Source: Croceicoccus estronivorus
GTDB lineage: Bacteria > Pseudomonadota > Alphaproteobacteria > Sphingomonadales > Sphingomonadaceae
Reading direction: 5' to 3'
DNA: 39,953 nucleotides
Assembly: GCF_001625325.1 (NCBI RefSeq)
Contig: NZ_JRQQ01000011.1
Coordinates: 1-39,953 of the forward strand
Shown here piece by piece: positions 8,705-17,310 of the stretch. The position numbers were made by a program, and so were the translations under genes. Below the pieces are notes generated by a model, which worked only from the letters and a program-made list of their open reading frames with translations, did not search any database and was not told the origin of the DNA. Every line of letters starts with the position of its first letter. Positions within the stretch are counted from its first letter, which is position 1.

Positions 8705-9274
8705 TCACGCTGCCTTGCGCAGCTTTTCCAGCTTCTTCAGCGCCATATTCCGCTTCAGCCGCGAAAGGTGGTCGATGAACAGCACGCCTTCGAGATGATC
8801 CATCTCGTGCTGGATGCAGGTGGCCATCAGGCCTTCCATCGCTTCCTCGTGCACATTCCCTTCAAGATCCTGCCAGCGCACCCGGCAAGTCGCCGGGCGT
8901 TCGACTTCGGCGTAGATGTCCGGCACCGACAGGCAACCTTCCTGATAGATGGAATGTTCTTCCGCCGGATCGAGGATTTCCGGGTTGATGAAGACCTGTG
9001 GTTCCTTCTTCGTCGGCTGATGCGTATGATGGTGGCCGCCGTGCGCGGTGCACTCTTCCGGCTCCGCATCGGGATCCTCGGGCTGAAGGTCGATCACCAG
9101 CACGCGTAGCGGAACGCCGACCTGAATCGCGGCGAGCCCGATACCGGGGGCATCATACATCGTTTCGAACATGTCCTCGACAAGCGTTTTCAGCTCGTCA
9201 TCGAACTGTTCCACCAGCTTGGACACGGTCTTCAGCCGGGGGTCCGGCACTTCCAGGATTTCACGAATAGCCAT
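8705..9274 (-). CDS. def: Peptide deformylase with His-rich insertion
   Basis: A metal-dependent hydrolase (189 residues) that removes the formyl group from new polypeptides. All three family motifs are present: GIGLAA (44-49), EGCLS (112-116, metal-binding Cys) and HEMDH (156-160, two metal-binding His and the catalytic Glu). Between residues 66 and 90 there is an acidic then histidine-rich insertion (ECTAHGGHHHTHQPTKKE) absent from E. coli Def, placed in the loop after the first strand pair. It may bind metal, or simply be a lineage-specific loop. The start at 9274 matches the usual MAIREIL beginning; the frame is open further up to 9331. It is followed on the opposite side by recR, also on the minus strand. 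Confidence 0.93.
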   Translation of the reverse strand: MAIREILEVPDPRLKTVSKLVEQFDDELKTLVEDMFETMYDAPGIGLAAIQVGVPLRVLVIDLQPEDPDAEPEECTAHGGHHHTHQPTKKEPQVFINPEILDPAEEHSIYQEGCLSVPDIYAEVERPATCRVRWQDLEGNVHEEAMEGLMATCIQHEMDHLEGVLFIDHLSRLKRNMALKKLEKLRKAA

Positions 9275-9352
9275 GCATGCCAGATAGTGTGCGGCAGGCC
9301 CGGCTGCAAGCATTACGCGCGTGCTGCCCAAGGTCGGGATATCGGGAGAATT

Positions 9353-9949
9353 TCAGGCCATCGGCCGCCGTGCGCGGAGCGCTTGCGCCAACGTCCCTTC
9401 GTCGAGGTAATCCAGTTCCCCACCGACCGGCAGACCGTGGGCAAGCTGGGTAATCCGCACCGGATAACCTTCCAGCCGTTCCGCAATGTAATGAGCGGTA
9501 GTCTGCCCTTCCAGCGTCGCGTTCATCGCCAATACGACTTCGTCGATCCCGCCCGCTTCCATGCGGCCGATCAGCTTGTCGATCGTCAGGTCTTCCGGAC
9601 GCACCCCTTCCAGCGCCGAAAGCCGCCCACCAAGGACGTGATAGCGCCCGGTAAACAGCTTTGCACGATCCAGTGCCCAGAGGTCGGCCACATCCTCCAC
9701 CACGCAAAGCGCGCGTTGATCGCGGCGGGGATCGGCGCAGATACCGCATGGGTCACGCGTATCGACATTGCCGCAGACCGCACATTCGACGAGCTTTTCC
9801 TGCACCTCGACCAAAGCACCCACCAGTTGCGCCAAAGCGGTTTCCCGCCGCTTGACCAGCCACAGCACGGCCCGGCGCGCCGAACGCGGCCCCAGGCCGG
9901 GCAACCGGGCCAATGCAGAAGCAAGCGTCTCGATCTCTTGCGATGCCAT
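9353..9949 (-). CDS. recR: Recombination mediator RecR
   Basis: A 198-residue RecR of the RecFOR pathway, which helps load RecA at gaps. Domains in order: an N-terminal helix-hairpin-helix ([20 protein letters not shown]), a four-cysteine zinc finger ([18 protein letters not shown]), a Toprim domain starting at [13 protein letters not shown] and running through [11 protein letters not shown], and a C-terminal tail ([19 protein letters not shown]) typical for the family. Length matches the standard 200 residues. The ATG at 9949 follows a GGGGAG ribosome binding site. It is transcribed in the same direction as def, 78 bases upstream of it. The dnaX and ybaB genes that often precede recR elsewhere are not present. 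Confidence 0.93.
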   Translation of the reverse strand: MASQEIETLASALARLPGLGPRSARRAVLWLVKRRETALAQLVGALVEVQEKLVECAVCGNVDTRDPCGICADPRRDQRALCVVEDVADLWALDRAKLFTGRYHVLGGRLSALEGVRPEDLTIDKLIGRMEAGGIDEVVLAMNATLEGQTTAHYIAERLEGYPVRITQLAHGLPVGGELDYLDEGTLAQALRARRPMA

Positions 9950-10064
9950 AGGCTCCCCTTTATCCGCTCAATGCGGCTTGTCGAAGTCCACTCTGGCGGT
10001 TTTTCCGCCATTGCGTGTCTCGTCATCCTTCGACAGCCCGAGTTCGAGCGGCTAGAGGCAGGAT

Positions 10065-10970
10065 ATGCGCATCATCTTCATGGGAACGCCGGACTTCTCG
10101 GTGCCGACACTGGCCGCGCTGCACGATGCAGGGCACACGATCGCCGCCGTCTATACCCAGCCACCACGCCGGGCTGGCCGGGGAAAACAGCTTCAACCCT
10201 CCCCCGTCCAGAAAGAGGCGGAGATTCGCGGGATCGAAGTCCGCTATCCCGCAACGCTGAAAGATCTCGATGCACAGGCGGAATTTGCCGCCCTCGATGC
10301 CGACGTCGCGATCGTTGCAGCCTATGGGCTCCTGCTGCCTCTGCCGATTCTCGAAGCGCCGAAGCATGGTTGCCTCAACGTACATGCCTCCATTCTTCCC
10401 CATTGGCGCGGCGCAGCGCCGATCCAGCGGGCGATTCTTGCCGGCGACCATGTCACGGGCGTGACCATCATGCAGATGGAAAAGGGGCTCGATACCGGTC
10501 CGATGCTGGCGACCGCACGCACACCGATAGAACGCAAGACGGCTGGCGAGCTGACAGCGGAACTGGCCGAACTGGGCGCGCAATTGATGGTTGGCACACT
10601 GATCGACCTCGACGCGCTCCATCCCGTGCCGCAGGACAATGCCGAAGCCACCTATGCGTCCAAGATCGACAAGAGCGAGGCACGGATAGAATTCCATCGC
10701 GACGCCGAATTCATTGAACGGCAAGTGCGCGCCTTCGCCCCTGCTCCCGGTGCCTTTTTCGAGATCGGGCAAGACCGTTATCGCGTGCTTGCCGCCGAAG
10801 TAATCGGGCGCGAAGGCATGGCCGGGACGGTGCTGGACGACAAGCTGACCATCGCCTGCGGACATGGCGCGATCCGCCCCACATTGATCCAGCGGGCGGG
10901 CAAGCCCGCCATGGAAACGGAGGCTCTGCTTCGCGGCCATGCCATTCCGGCAGGTACGGTGTTGCGGTGA
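10065..10970 (+). CDS. fmt: Methionyl-tRNA formyltransferase
   Basis: A 301-residue enzyme transferring a formyl group from 10-formyl-tetrahydrofolate to initiator Met-tRNA. The N-terminal formyltransferase domain shows [37 protein letters not shown] (family signature, with the catalytic His/Asn region) and [18 protein letters not shown]. The C-terminal tRNA-binding domain starts at about residue 205 ([27 protein letters not shown] is split here for reading as [10 protein letters not shown] and [13 protein letters not shown]). The ATG is preceded by GGCAGGAT. It diverges from recR, with 115 bases between the starts, and truA follows 88 bases downstream. Def, its functional partner, lies on the opposite strand nearby. 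Confidence 0.94.
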   Translation: MRIIFMGTPDFSVPTLAALHDAGHTIAAVYTQPPRRAGRGKQLQPSPVQKEAEIRGIEVRYPATLKDLDAQAEFAALDADVAIVAAYGLLLPLPILEAPKHGCLNVHASILPHWRGAAPIQRAILAGDHVTGVTIMQMEKGLDTGPMLATARTPIERKTAGELTAELAELGAQLMVGTLIDLDALHPVPQDNAEATYASKIDKSEARIEFHRDAEFIERQVRAFAPAPGAFFEIGQDRYRVLAAEVIGREGMAGTVLDDKLTIACGHGAIRPTLIQRAGKPAMETEALLRGHAIPAGTVLR

Positions 10971-11058
10971 CCCGTACACACAGCGAACGTGGCCATTCGC
11001 AATCACTGTTCCGCCAGCGCCAGAGGACTGTCACTCTCGCAATTCATGCGGCGGCTCG

Positions 11059-11802
11059 ATGACCCGTTTCGCGCTGACTCTTGAATTCGACGGCGGTCCC
11101 TTCATGGGCCTCCAGCGGCAAGCCCACGGGCCGAGCGTCCAGCAATCGGTGGAAGAAGCTGTTTTCGCGGTAACGAGCGAGCAGGTTCGCATGCATTCCG
11201 CCGGTCGCACGGATGCCGGTGTCCATGCATTCGCCATGCGCAGCCATGTCGATATTGCGAAGGACATTTCCCCCTTCCGCCTGATGGAAGCCTTGAATGC
11301 CCGTCTCCGGCCCAATCCCATCGCAGTGATTGCCTGCGATGTCATGCCGGATGACTGGCATGCCCGCTTTTCGTGCGTGGGGCGCAGTTATCTCTATCGC
11401 ATTGCCAACCGCCGCGCGCCACTGACACTGGAACGCGGCCGGGCCTGGCATGTTACCCGCCCGCTTGATGCCGACGCCATGCACCGCGCGGCACAGGCAT
11501 TGGTCGGGCGACACGATTTCACTACCTTCCGTTCGGCACATTGCCAGGCCAACGACCCCGTCAAAACACTGGATCGGCTGAACGTCCGGCGAGAAGGCGA
11601 ACTTGTCCTGGTGGAGGCGGCAGCGCGCAGCTTCCTGCACCATCAGGTTCGCTCCATGGTCGGCACACTGGCATTAGTCGGTACGAGCCAGTGGCGCGAG
11701 GAACAGGTGGGCGAGGCGCTGGCGGCGCGCGACCGCACCGCATTGGGGCTCAACGCTCCACCGGAAGGGCTCTATTTCGTCGGGGCACAGTATCCCGACT
11801 GA
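11059..11802 (+). CDS. truA: tRNA pseudouridine(38-40) synthase
   Basis: A 247-residue TruA that isomerises uridines in the anticodon arm of tRNAs. The catalytic aspartate lies in [12 protein letters not shown], and the second family block is [24 protein letters not shown] near the C-terminus is also typical. The ATG at 11059 gives the standard beginning ([17 protein letters not shown]). The frame stays open back to 10939, inside fmt, but that extension does not look coding. It follows fmt in the same direction; the next gene, an oxidoreductase, begins 25 bases after the stop. Confidence 0.94.
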   Translation: MTRFALTLEFDGGPFMGLQRQAHGPSVQQSVEEAVFAVTSEQVRMHSAGRTDAGVHAFAMRSHVDIAKDISPFRLMEALNARLRPNPIAVIACDVMPDDWHARFSCVGRSYLYRIANRRAPLTLERGRAWHVTRPLDADAMHRAAQALVGRHDFTTFRSAHCQANDPVKTLDRLNVRREGELVLVEAAARSFLHHQVRSMVGTLALVGTSQWREEQVGEALAARDRTALGLNAPPEGLYFVGAQYPD

Positions 11803-11826
11803 ATTCATAAAACGAGAGGATGGAAC

Positions 11827-12939
11827 ATGACCGTGAATAGCAGGAGCATCGCCTCGACCTTTGCCGAAGACGGCACATTGACGGTCGAACTGATCGAACG
11901 GGAATTACCCGACCCGAGCGAACACGAAGTGCTGGTCAAAGTGGAAGCTTCACCGATCAACCCGTCCGACCTGGGGGTCATGTTCGGGCCCGCCGATCTT
12001 TCCGGGGCGACGTATTCACCCGGAAAGATTGTGACCCGTATGAACGGGACCGTACCCCCGCCATTCTTCAAACGTGTCGGCTTCCCCATGCCTTGCGGCA
12101 ACGAGGGCGCGGGCACTGTTATTGCTGCGGGCGACGCACCGGAAGCACAGGCCTTGTTGGGCAAGACTGTCACCTGTCTGCGCGGGGGGATGTACAGCGA
12201 ATACCGTCTGGTCGATTCCCGCGCGTGCATCCCATTGCCGGACGGCGTGGACGCCGCGACCGGTGCGGCAAGCTTCGTCAACCCGATCACCACGCTGTCA
12301 TTCGTGGAAACGATGCGGCAGGAAGGCTTTACCGGGCTGATTCACACAGCTGCAGCCTCAAACCTCGGCCAGATGCTGGTGAAAGTCTGCCAGGAAGATG
12401 GCATCCTGCTGGTCAATATCGTGCGCAGCCCGGCACAAGTGGAACTGCTGCGCGGGATCGGCGCGGAACATGTGCTCAATTCCACCGCATCCGATTTCGA
12501 CGCACAATTGGTCGAAGCGATCCGCGCAACGGGCGCCATGCTGGCATTCGATGCGATCGGCGGAGGCGAACTGGGGAGCCGGATTCTATCGGCAATGGAA
12601 GAGGTCGCCGCAACCGGCCTGCCGTTCGATCCCTATGGCAGCAACGTGCGCAAGAAAGTCTATGTCTATGGCATGCTGGATCAGGGGCCGACAGTGATCG
12701 ACCGCAGCTTCGGCTTCACCTGGGACATGGCAGGCTACATCCTCACCAACTTCCTTGCCCAGCACGGGCCGGAGTGGATGATGTCCGCACAGCAACGGGT
12801 CATGGCGGGGCTGACGACCACTTTCGCCAGCCGGTTTACCGGCAAAGTGCCCCTGGCCCGAATGCTGGATCGCGACACGGTGGCCGAATACGCGCAAATG
12901 CGCACCGGCGAGAAAGTGCTGATCGTGCCGAACGAATAA
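11827..12939 (+). CDS. MDR-family zinc-type/quinone oxidoreductase
   Basis: A medium-chain dehydrogenase/reductase of 370 residues. The GroES-like N-terminal domain shows ASPINPSDLG, GNEGAGTVIAAG and an FPMPC stretch; the Rossmann domain contains FTGLIHTAAASNLGQMLVKV for NADPH binding. The structural-zinc cysteine set of classical alcohol dehydrogenases is not visible, so quinone or enone reduction is more likely than alcohol oxidation. The substrate cannot be inferred. The ATG follows AGAGGATGGAAC. Downstream, a strong inverted repeat at 12957-12983 ends transcription, and cobS arrives from the other side. It may form an operon tail behind truA, though they are unrelated in function. Confidence 0.8.
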   Translation: MTVNSRSIASTFAEDGTLTVELIERELPDPSEHEVLVKVEASPINPSDLGVMFGPADLSGATYSPGKIVTRMNGTVPPPFFKRVGFPMPCGNEGAGTVIAAGDAPEAQALLGKTVTCLRGGMYSEYRLVDSRACIPLPDGVDAATGAASFVNPITTLSFVETMRQEGFTGLIHTAAASNLGQMLVKVCQEDGILLVNIVRSPAQVELLRGIGAEHVLNSTASDFDAQLVEAIRATGAMLAFDAIGGGELGSRILSAMEEVAATGLPFDPYGSNVRKKVYVYGMLDQGPTVIDRSFGFTWDMAGYILTNFLAQHGPEWMMSAQQRVMAGLTTTFASRFTGKVPLARMLDRDTVAEYAQMRTGEKVLIVPNE

Positions 12940-12956
12940 GAGGGTCGCAAAACGCA

Positions 12957-12983
12957 GTCAGGGCCCGGAAAACGGGCCCTGAC
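12957..12983. terminator. Bidirectional hairpin between the oxidoreductase gene and cobS
   Basis: A perfect 10-bp inverted repeat, GTCAGGGCCC and GGGCCCTGAC, separated by a seven-base loop. It lies between two genes that converge. On the plus strand no uridine run follows; on the minus strand GCGTTTTGCG follows shortly after, so termination of cobS is the better supported direction. Confidence 0.7.
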
Positions 12984-13006
12984 GTGTGTTCGTTAAAACG
13001 GTCTGC

Positions 13007-13999
13007 TTATGCCTTGGCAACCACGCTTTCGGGCAATTCGGTACCGAATACGCGCTGGTAGTATTCAGCCACCAGCATCCGTTCCGCCTCGTCACACTTG
13101 TTCAGGAACGACAGACGGAACGCGAAACCGACATCCTTGAAAATGGCCGCGTTCTGCGCCCAGGTGATGACCGTCCGCGGGCTCATGACGGTAGAGATAT
13201 CTCCGTTGATGAACCCTTGCCGGGTCAGATCCGCCACTCGGATCATGTTGGCGATGGCTGCCGGATCGGTATCCGGATTCTTCGCCTGAACGATCTTCTG
13301 TTCGGTTTCCGCAGGCAGGTAATTCAACCCGACTACGATGTTCCAACGGTCCATCTGGCCCTGGTTGATCTGCTGCGTGCCGTGATAAAGTCCGCTGGTG
13401 TCGCCCAGCCCGACCGTATTCGCGGTGGCGAACAGTCGGAAGTTGGGATCGGGGCGGATCACCCGGTTCTGATCGAGCAACGTCAGCTTGCCTTCGGTTT
13501 CCAGCACGCGCTGGATCACGAACATCACGTCGGGGCGGCCCGCGTCGTATTCGTCGAACACCAGAGCGACCGGATGCTGGAGCGCCCACGGCAGCAGCCC
13601 TTCACGAAACTCCGTGACCTGCAGTCCGTCGCGCAGCACGATGGCATCCCGTCCGATCAGATCGATACGGCTGATATGCGCATCCAGGTTGATACGGATG
13701 CACGGCCAATTGAGACGCGCGGCAACCTGTTCGATATGAGTCGACTTACCCGTGCCGTGATATCCCTGCACCATGACGCGGCGATTGAAGGCAAAACCTG
13801 CAAGGATCGCCAGCGTCGTGTCGGCATCGAACACGTAGCTTTCATCCAGGTCGGGCACGCGCTCGTCAGCCTCCGAAAAGGCTGGCACGGTCATGTCGAT
13901 ATCGATGCCGAAGACGTCGCGGACGCTGACTTCGGTGTCGGGTGCGGACAGCACCGTTTTGGCGCCGTGTTCGAAAGCTTTGTCGGTCATATCATTCAT
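13007..13999 (-). CDS. cobS: CobS-like AAA+ ATPase (cobaltochelatase subunit)
   Basis: A 330-residue AAA+ ATPase matching the small ATPase subunit of the aerobic cobaltochelatase CobNST. The N-terminal part has [24 protein letters not shown], broken here as [10 protein letters not shown] and ERVPDLD, followed by Walker [10 protein letters not shown], Walker [10 protein letters not shown] and the arginine-rich sensor region near [16 protein letters not shown]. The start at 13999 (MNDMTDK) is chosen over the in-frame upstream ATG-like site at 14038. The normal partner gene cobT is not next to it: a terminator and a convergent oxidoreductase follow instead. CobS homologs also persist in bacteria without B12 synthesis, so cobalt insertion is not certain. 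Confidence 0.85.
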   Translation of the reverse strand: MNDMTDKAFEHGAKTVLSAPDTEVSVRDVFGIDIDMTVPAFSEADERVPDLDESYVFDADTTLAILAGFAFNRRVMVQGYHGTGKSTHIEQVAARLNWPCIRINLDAHISRIDLIGRDAIVLRDGLQVTEFREGLLPWALQHPVALVFDEYDAGRPDVMFVIQRVLETEGKLTLLDQNRVIRPDPNFRLFATANTVGLGDTSGLYHGTQQINQGQMDRWNIVVGLNYLPAETEQKIVQAKNPDTDPAAIANMIRVADLTRQGFINGDISTVMSPRTVITWAQNAAIFKDVGFAFRLSFLNKCDEAERMLVAEYYQRVFGTELPESVVAKA

Positions 14000-14065
14000 C
14001 GCACCTGCTCGCCTATACGCGCGGGCGCTGCGCTGCAACAGGGTTTGGATGCCATTGCATAGCTG

Positions 14066-14776
14066 TCAGGCACATTTCGGAGGAAGCGAGAACACGGCAA
14101 AGACCCGTTTGGCCAAATCCCGGTCGCCGGCTACCAGCAGTTCTCCCTCCGCCTCCACCGTTTCCAGCGGCTGTTTTCCGTAAACAACCCGCAGGAAGGG
14201 AAAGGGCCGGGGCATCCGAACGGAAAAATCCGCCGCGGGATCGCCATCACCCGCCCGCGCCACTGTCAGCTCTCCCCCAGTCAGCCGGGCGAAGAACACA
14301 TCATTGCCGATTTCAAATCGCATGTTTGCGATCAGCGGTTGCGCCGCGGCATGGTCAATCATCGTCCGCATGCTCAGCATCAGCGAGACAGGAGAAAGCG
14401 GCAGTGTCGGATCGTGGGCCAGTGAACGCGCCGCCCAGCGGCCCAGTTCCTGAATCGCCGGTTCGGCCAGATATCCCCACTCCGTCAATTCATAGACATG
14501 CGTCGCGACTGGTGGCGGCAACTTGCGCCGCGAAAGAACGCCCGCTTTCTCCAGCCCGTCCAGACGTTCGGTCAGCACTTTGGCGCTGATGCCGGGCAGA
14601 CTGGCGCGAAGGTCGGAAAAACGCCGGGGGCCGAGCATTAATTCGCGAATGATCAGCAATGACCAGCGTTCCCCGATCAGTTCGAGGGCAAACGCAGTTC
14701 CGCAGGCATCACCGTACCATTTGCCATGGCCGCTTTCCGTCTTTGCGCTTTCCTTAGTTTCCTTTTGTAACTTCAT
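14066..14776 (-). CDS. HxlR-type transcriptional regulator with SCP2-like C-terminal domain
   Basis: A 236-residue DNA-binding protein. The N-terminal winged helix matches HxlR: CGTAFALELIGERWSLLIIRELMLGPRRF is the signature, given in parts as GERWSLLIIREL and LGPRRFSDLRASL, followed by KVLTERLDGLEKAGVL. The region after about residue 130 resembles a sterol-carrier-protein-like domain (FEIGNDVFFARLTGG, DGDPAADFSVRM), a combination found in other HxlR regulators. The ATG at 14776 is preferred over the in-frame one at 14812, as a modest AAAGG lies upstream. It diverges from the VOC gene, and two 15-bp repeats cover its start codon region, so autoregulation and control of the VOC/GST genes are likely. 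The ligand is unknown. Confidence 0.85.
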   Translation of the reverse strand: MKLQKETKESAKTESGHGKWYGDACGTAFALELIGERWSLLIIRELMLGPRRFSDLRASLPGISAKVLTERLDGLEKAGVLSRRKLPPPVATHVYELTEWGYLAEPAIQELGRWAARSLAHDPTLPLSPVSLMLSMRTMIDHAAAQPLIANMRFEIGNDVFFARLTGGELTVARAGDGDPAADFSVRMPRPFPFLRVVYGKQPLETVEAEGELLVAGDRDLAKRVFAVFSLPPKCA

Positions 14777-14792
14777 AGTTGCCTTTAGTAAC
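14757..14792. promoter_or_regulatory. Two 15-bp operator-like repeats at the HxlR/VOC divergent promoter
   Basis: Two near-identical 15-mers lie at 14757-14771 and 14778-14792. On the minus strand they read GTTACAAAAGGAAAC and GTTACTAAAGGCAAC, differing at two positions. Their start-to-start distance is 21 bases, two turns of the helix, so bound dimers would sit on the same face. Each is an imperfect palindrome (GTTxC, then GxAAC). One copy falls inside codons 3-7 of the regulator, the other just upstream of its ATG. Binding by the HxlR protein is inferred. Confidence 0.6.
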
Positions 14793-14841
14793 CTATTCCC
14801 GCACAAACGCACAAGAACGATTCGCCCGAAAAGGATTTGTC

Positions 14842-15273
14842 ATGCCAAAAATGATCTTCGTTAATCTGCCAGTGGCCGATCTGCCGCATGCCAAGGCCTT
14901 TTACGAGGCAATCGGATTCCGAAACGAACCACGCTTCACAGATGAAACCGCCGCCGCAATGCAATGGTCCGAGACCATTGTCGTCATGCTGTTGACGCAT
15001 GAAAAGTGGAAGACCTTCACCGATCGCCCCCTGCCCGCCCCCGGTTCGAGCGAGGTAATGCTGTGCGTGAATTGCGAAAGCCGGGATGAGGTGGACAACC
15101 TGACCATCACGGCTGCCGCACATGGCGGCACGGCGGACGTCAACCCGGCACAGGATCATGGTTTTATGATGAGCCGTACTTTTGCCGACCCCGATGGTCA
15201 TGTCTGGGAACCGATGTGGATGGACCCTGCAGTGGCCGGGAGCGAAAGTCACATCTCCGAAGCTCACGCCTGA
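14842..15273 (+). CDS. VOC-superfamily (glyoxalase/bleomycin-resistance-like) protein
   Basis: A 143-residue single-domain VOC protein, first gene of the run divergent from the HxlR regulator. It begins KMIFVNLPVADLPHAKAFYEAIGF, here abbreviated to FVNLPVADL and AKAFYEAIGF, the usual first beta-alpha unit, and ends in FADPDGHVWEPMWMDP, where metal ligands of the family are found. The frame is open back to 14779, but the ATG at 14842 with AAGGATTTGTC upstream is the natural start. Family members include lactoylglutathione lyases, fosfomycin-resistance proteins and dioxygenases; none can be assigned by eye. Neighbouring GST genes suggest handling of electrophiles. Confidence 0.82.
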   Translation: MPKMIFVNLPVADLPHAKAFYEAIGFRNEPRFTDETAAAMQWSETIVVMLLTHEKWKTFTDRPLPAPGSSEVMLCVNCESRDEVDNLTITAAAHGGTADVNPAQDHGFMMSRTFADPDGHVWEPMWMDPAVAGSESHISEAHA

Positions 15274-15301
15274 ATTCCCATACACTTCAAAGGACGCAAA
15301 C

Positions 15302-15976
15302 ATGCCCTCTTCGCCAACCCACCCGGTCATCACCGGATTCGCCAATGTTCCCGATTTCGCCAAAGGCAAAGTACGCGACCTGCGCATTCGCTGGGCAATG
15401 GAAGAGATTGGCAAACCCTACAGCACGGAATTGTTCGACGCCATGGCCGAACGGCCGGCAAACTACCGCGAATGGCAACCTTTCGGACAGGTCCCTGCGT
15501 TTGATGACGGGGGCCTGCGCATTTTCGAAAGTGGCGCGATCCTGCTTTATCTGGGCGAACAGGACGAGCGCCTGCTGCCTTCGGACAAACAGGAACGGTG
15601 GCAGGCGATCTCGTGGCTGATTGCCGCGTTGAACAGCATCGAACCGGTTCTCATGCAGATCGTCAGCCTGGACTTGTTCCACGCTGGCCAGGACTGGACG
15701 GCTGGAGCGCGCAAAGCCGCCGTCAATCTGGCGGAGATGCGCCTGACCAGTCTTTCGAATGCACTCGGCGACCGCGACTGGCTCACCAGCCGGTTTTCGA
15801 TTGCCGATATCGCGATGGTCACGGTTCTGCGCAATATCCAGCATACGGACATGCTCGATGCCTTTCCGGTTATCGCCGCGTATAGCGAGCGAGGCGAAGC
15901 GCGTGACGCCTTCATCAAGGCGCAAGCCGCCCAGTTCGCGGATTTCGAAAAGGCGGCGGAAAGCACGGTCGCCTGA
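15302..15976 (+). CDS. Glutathione S-transferase family protein
   Basis: A cytosolic GST-like protein of 224 residues. The N-terminal thioredoxin-like half shows VRDLRIRWAMEEIGKPY, then PFGQVPAFDDGGLRIFESGAILLYLGE, where the PxF and ESGAI motifs fit the glutathione site. The helical C-terminal half ends with WLTSRFSIADIAMVTVLRNI, the N-capping box of the GST fold. The start at 15302 lies 28 bases after the VOC gene stop; the longer frame from 15182 overlaps that gene and is rejected. It lies in the run controlled by the divergent regulator. Substrate unknown. Confidence 0.83.
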   Translation: MPSSPTHPVITGFANVPDFAKGKVRDLRIRWAMEEIGKPYSTELFDAMAERPANYREWQPFGQVPAFDDGGLRIFESGAILLYLGEQDERLLPSDKQERWQAISWLIAALNSIEPVLMQIVSLDLFHAGQDWTAGARKAAVNLAEMRLTSLSNALGDRDWLTSRFSIADIAMVTVLRNIQHTDMLDAFPVIAAYSERGEARDAFIKAQAAQFADFEKAAESTVA

Positions 15977-16027
15977 ACGGCTGCCGGCACCGCGCGCGCA
16001 TTAACACCTGATCGGGAGAGAAAGATC

Positions 16028-16825
16028 ATGGCAAATCCTGTTGGCGGTTTCATATGGTATGAACTGATGACCACCGACGCCGATGGTGCGGCGGCCTTTT
16101 ATGGCTCGGTCGTCGGCTGGACGATTTCCGGGGACGGCCCCTCCCCTGAAGGAATCGACTATCGGCACATCACCCGCAGCGACGGAGGCAGCAATGGCGG
16201 CGTCCTGCACCTGACCCCCGAGATGTGCGACGAAGGCGCCCGGCCCTGCTGGGTCGGCTATCTGCATGTCGCGGACGTGGATAGCGCAGTCGATGCCATT
16301 CTGGCCGATGGAGGCCGCCTGCTGATGCCCAAGGCGACAATTGACGTCGGCAGCTTCGCACTCGTGACCGACCCGCAAGGCACGCCGTTTTACGTCATGA
16401 CTCCCGTCCCGCCGCCGGGTAAACCGGATGCGGTCAGCGATGTCTTCTCCGTTACCGAGCCTCAGCATGTCCGCTGGAATGAGCTGGCGAGCCCGGATCA
16501 GGCGGGGGCCATGGCATTTTATGCCAGGCATTTCGGCTTCGAATTCAATGAGAAGATGAGCATGGGCCCGATGGGCGACTATTGCTTCATCGGACATAAC
16601 GGCATCACTCTGGGTGCCATCATGCAACAGCAGGACAAGACGCAGCCAGCCTTGTGGCAGTTCTATATCGGCGTGCCTTCGATCGCGGATGCAAAGCGGG
16701 CGGTAGAGGCCAATGGCGGCACGGTGTTGATGGGCCCGCACGAGGTCCCCGGCGGTGACTGGATCATCGTTGGCACGGACCCGCAGGGTGTCGTCTTCGG
16801 ACTGGTCGGACCGAAGGGAGAATGA
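16028..16825 (+). CDS. VOC-family protein with two tandem domains
   Basis: A 265-residue protein made of two VOC domains. The first (about 5-125) begins GGFIWYELMTTDADGAAAFY and ends ALVTDPQGTPFYVM; the second (about 145-262) begins VRWNELASPDQAGAMAFYAR and ends VGTDPQGVVFGLVGP. The matching beginnings and endings show an internal duplication. The arrangement is common in proteins annotated as glyoxalase or hydroxylase-like (CFP-30/CATRA families), without known reactions. A ribosome binding site (GGGAGAAAGATC) precedes the ATG. The stop overlaps the next start as ATGA. Confidence 0.85.
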   Translation: MANPVGGFIWYELMTTDADGAAAFYGSVVGWTISGDGPSPEGIDYRHITRSDGGSNGGVLHLTPEMCDEGARPCWVGYLHVADVDSAVDAILADGGRLLMPKATIDVGSFALVTDPQGTPFYVMTPVPPPGKPDAVSDVFSVTEPQHVRWNELASPDQAGAMAFYARHFGFEFNEKMSMGPMGDYCFIGHNGITLGAIMQQQDKTQPALWQFYIGVPSIADAKRAVEANGGTVLMGPHEVPGGDWIIVGTDPQGVVFGLVGPKGE

Positions 16826-17304
16826 ACGTGGCGAAAGCAACGGTCTCCTTGTGGTTTGAAAGGGGCGCGGAAGAAGCCGCCCGTTTCTATGCCGAAACGT
16901 TTCCGGACAGCGCGGTGGGTGCCGTACACCACGCCCCTGCCGATTTCCCTTCCGGCAAGGCTGGCGACGTGCTGACGGTGGAATTCACTGTGGCAGGTAT
17001 TCCCTGCGTCGGTGTGAATGGCGGCCCCGCCTTCCCGCAAAGCGAAGCTTTCTCGTTCCAGATCATGACCGATACGCAGAAAGAAACCGACCGGCTCTGG
17101 AACGCGATCGTCGACAACGGCGGGCAGGAAAGCCAGTGCGGCTGGTGCAAGGACCGCTGGGGCCTGTCTTGGCAAATTACCCCGCGCGCCCTGACCGCCG
17201 CCCTGTCGGACAGTGACGCTGCGGCTGCCAAACGGGCAATGGAAGCCATGCTCGAGATGAAGAAGATCGATATTGCGGCGATTGAAGCCGCCCGTGCAGG
17301 ATAG
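16822..17304 (+). CDS. PhnB-like VOC protein (3-demethylubiquinone methyltransferase-type domain)
   Basis: A 160-residue protein of the PhnB/PF06983 type. VSLWFERGAEEAARFYAETF opens the domain, GDVLTVEFTVAGIPCVGVNGG follows (shown in parts as TVEFTVAGIP and CVGVNGG), and CGWCKDRWGLSWQITP is the characteristic C-terminal block. Despite the traditional name, these proteins lack an S-adenosylmethionine fold. The ATG lies inside the stop of the two-domain VOC gene, so the two are likely coupled. A GST gene starts six bases after its stop. The activity is unknown. Confidence 0.83.
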   Translation: MNVAKATVSLWFERGAEEAARFYAETFPDSAVGAVHHAPADFPSGKAGDVLTVEFTVAGIPCVGVNGGPAFPQSEAFSFQIMTDTQKETDRLWNAIVDNGGQESQCGWCKDRWGLSWQITPRALTAALSDSDAAAAKRAMEAMLEMKKIDIAAIEAARAG

Positions 17305-17310
17305 GCGGCA

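Noticed and set aside
9287-10717. A 476-codon plus-strand frame across recR and fmt
   Set aside because: It is out of frame with both genes, which have full family signatures; a GC-rich shadow frame.
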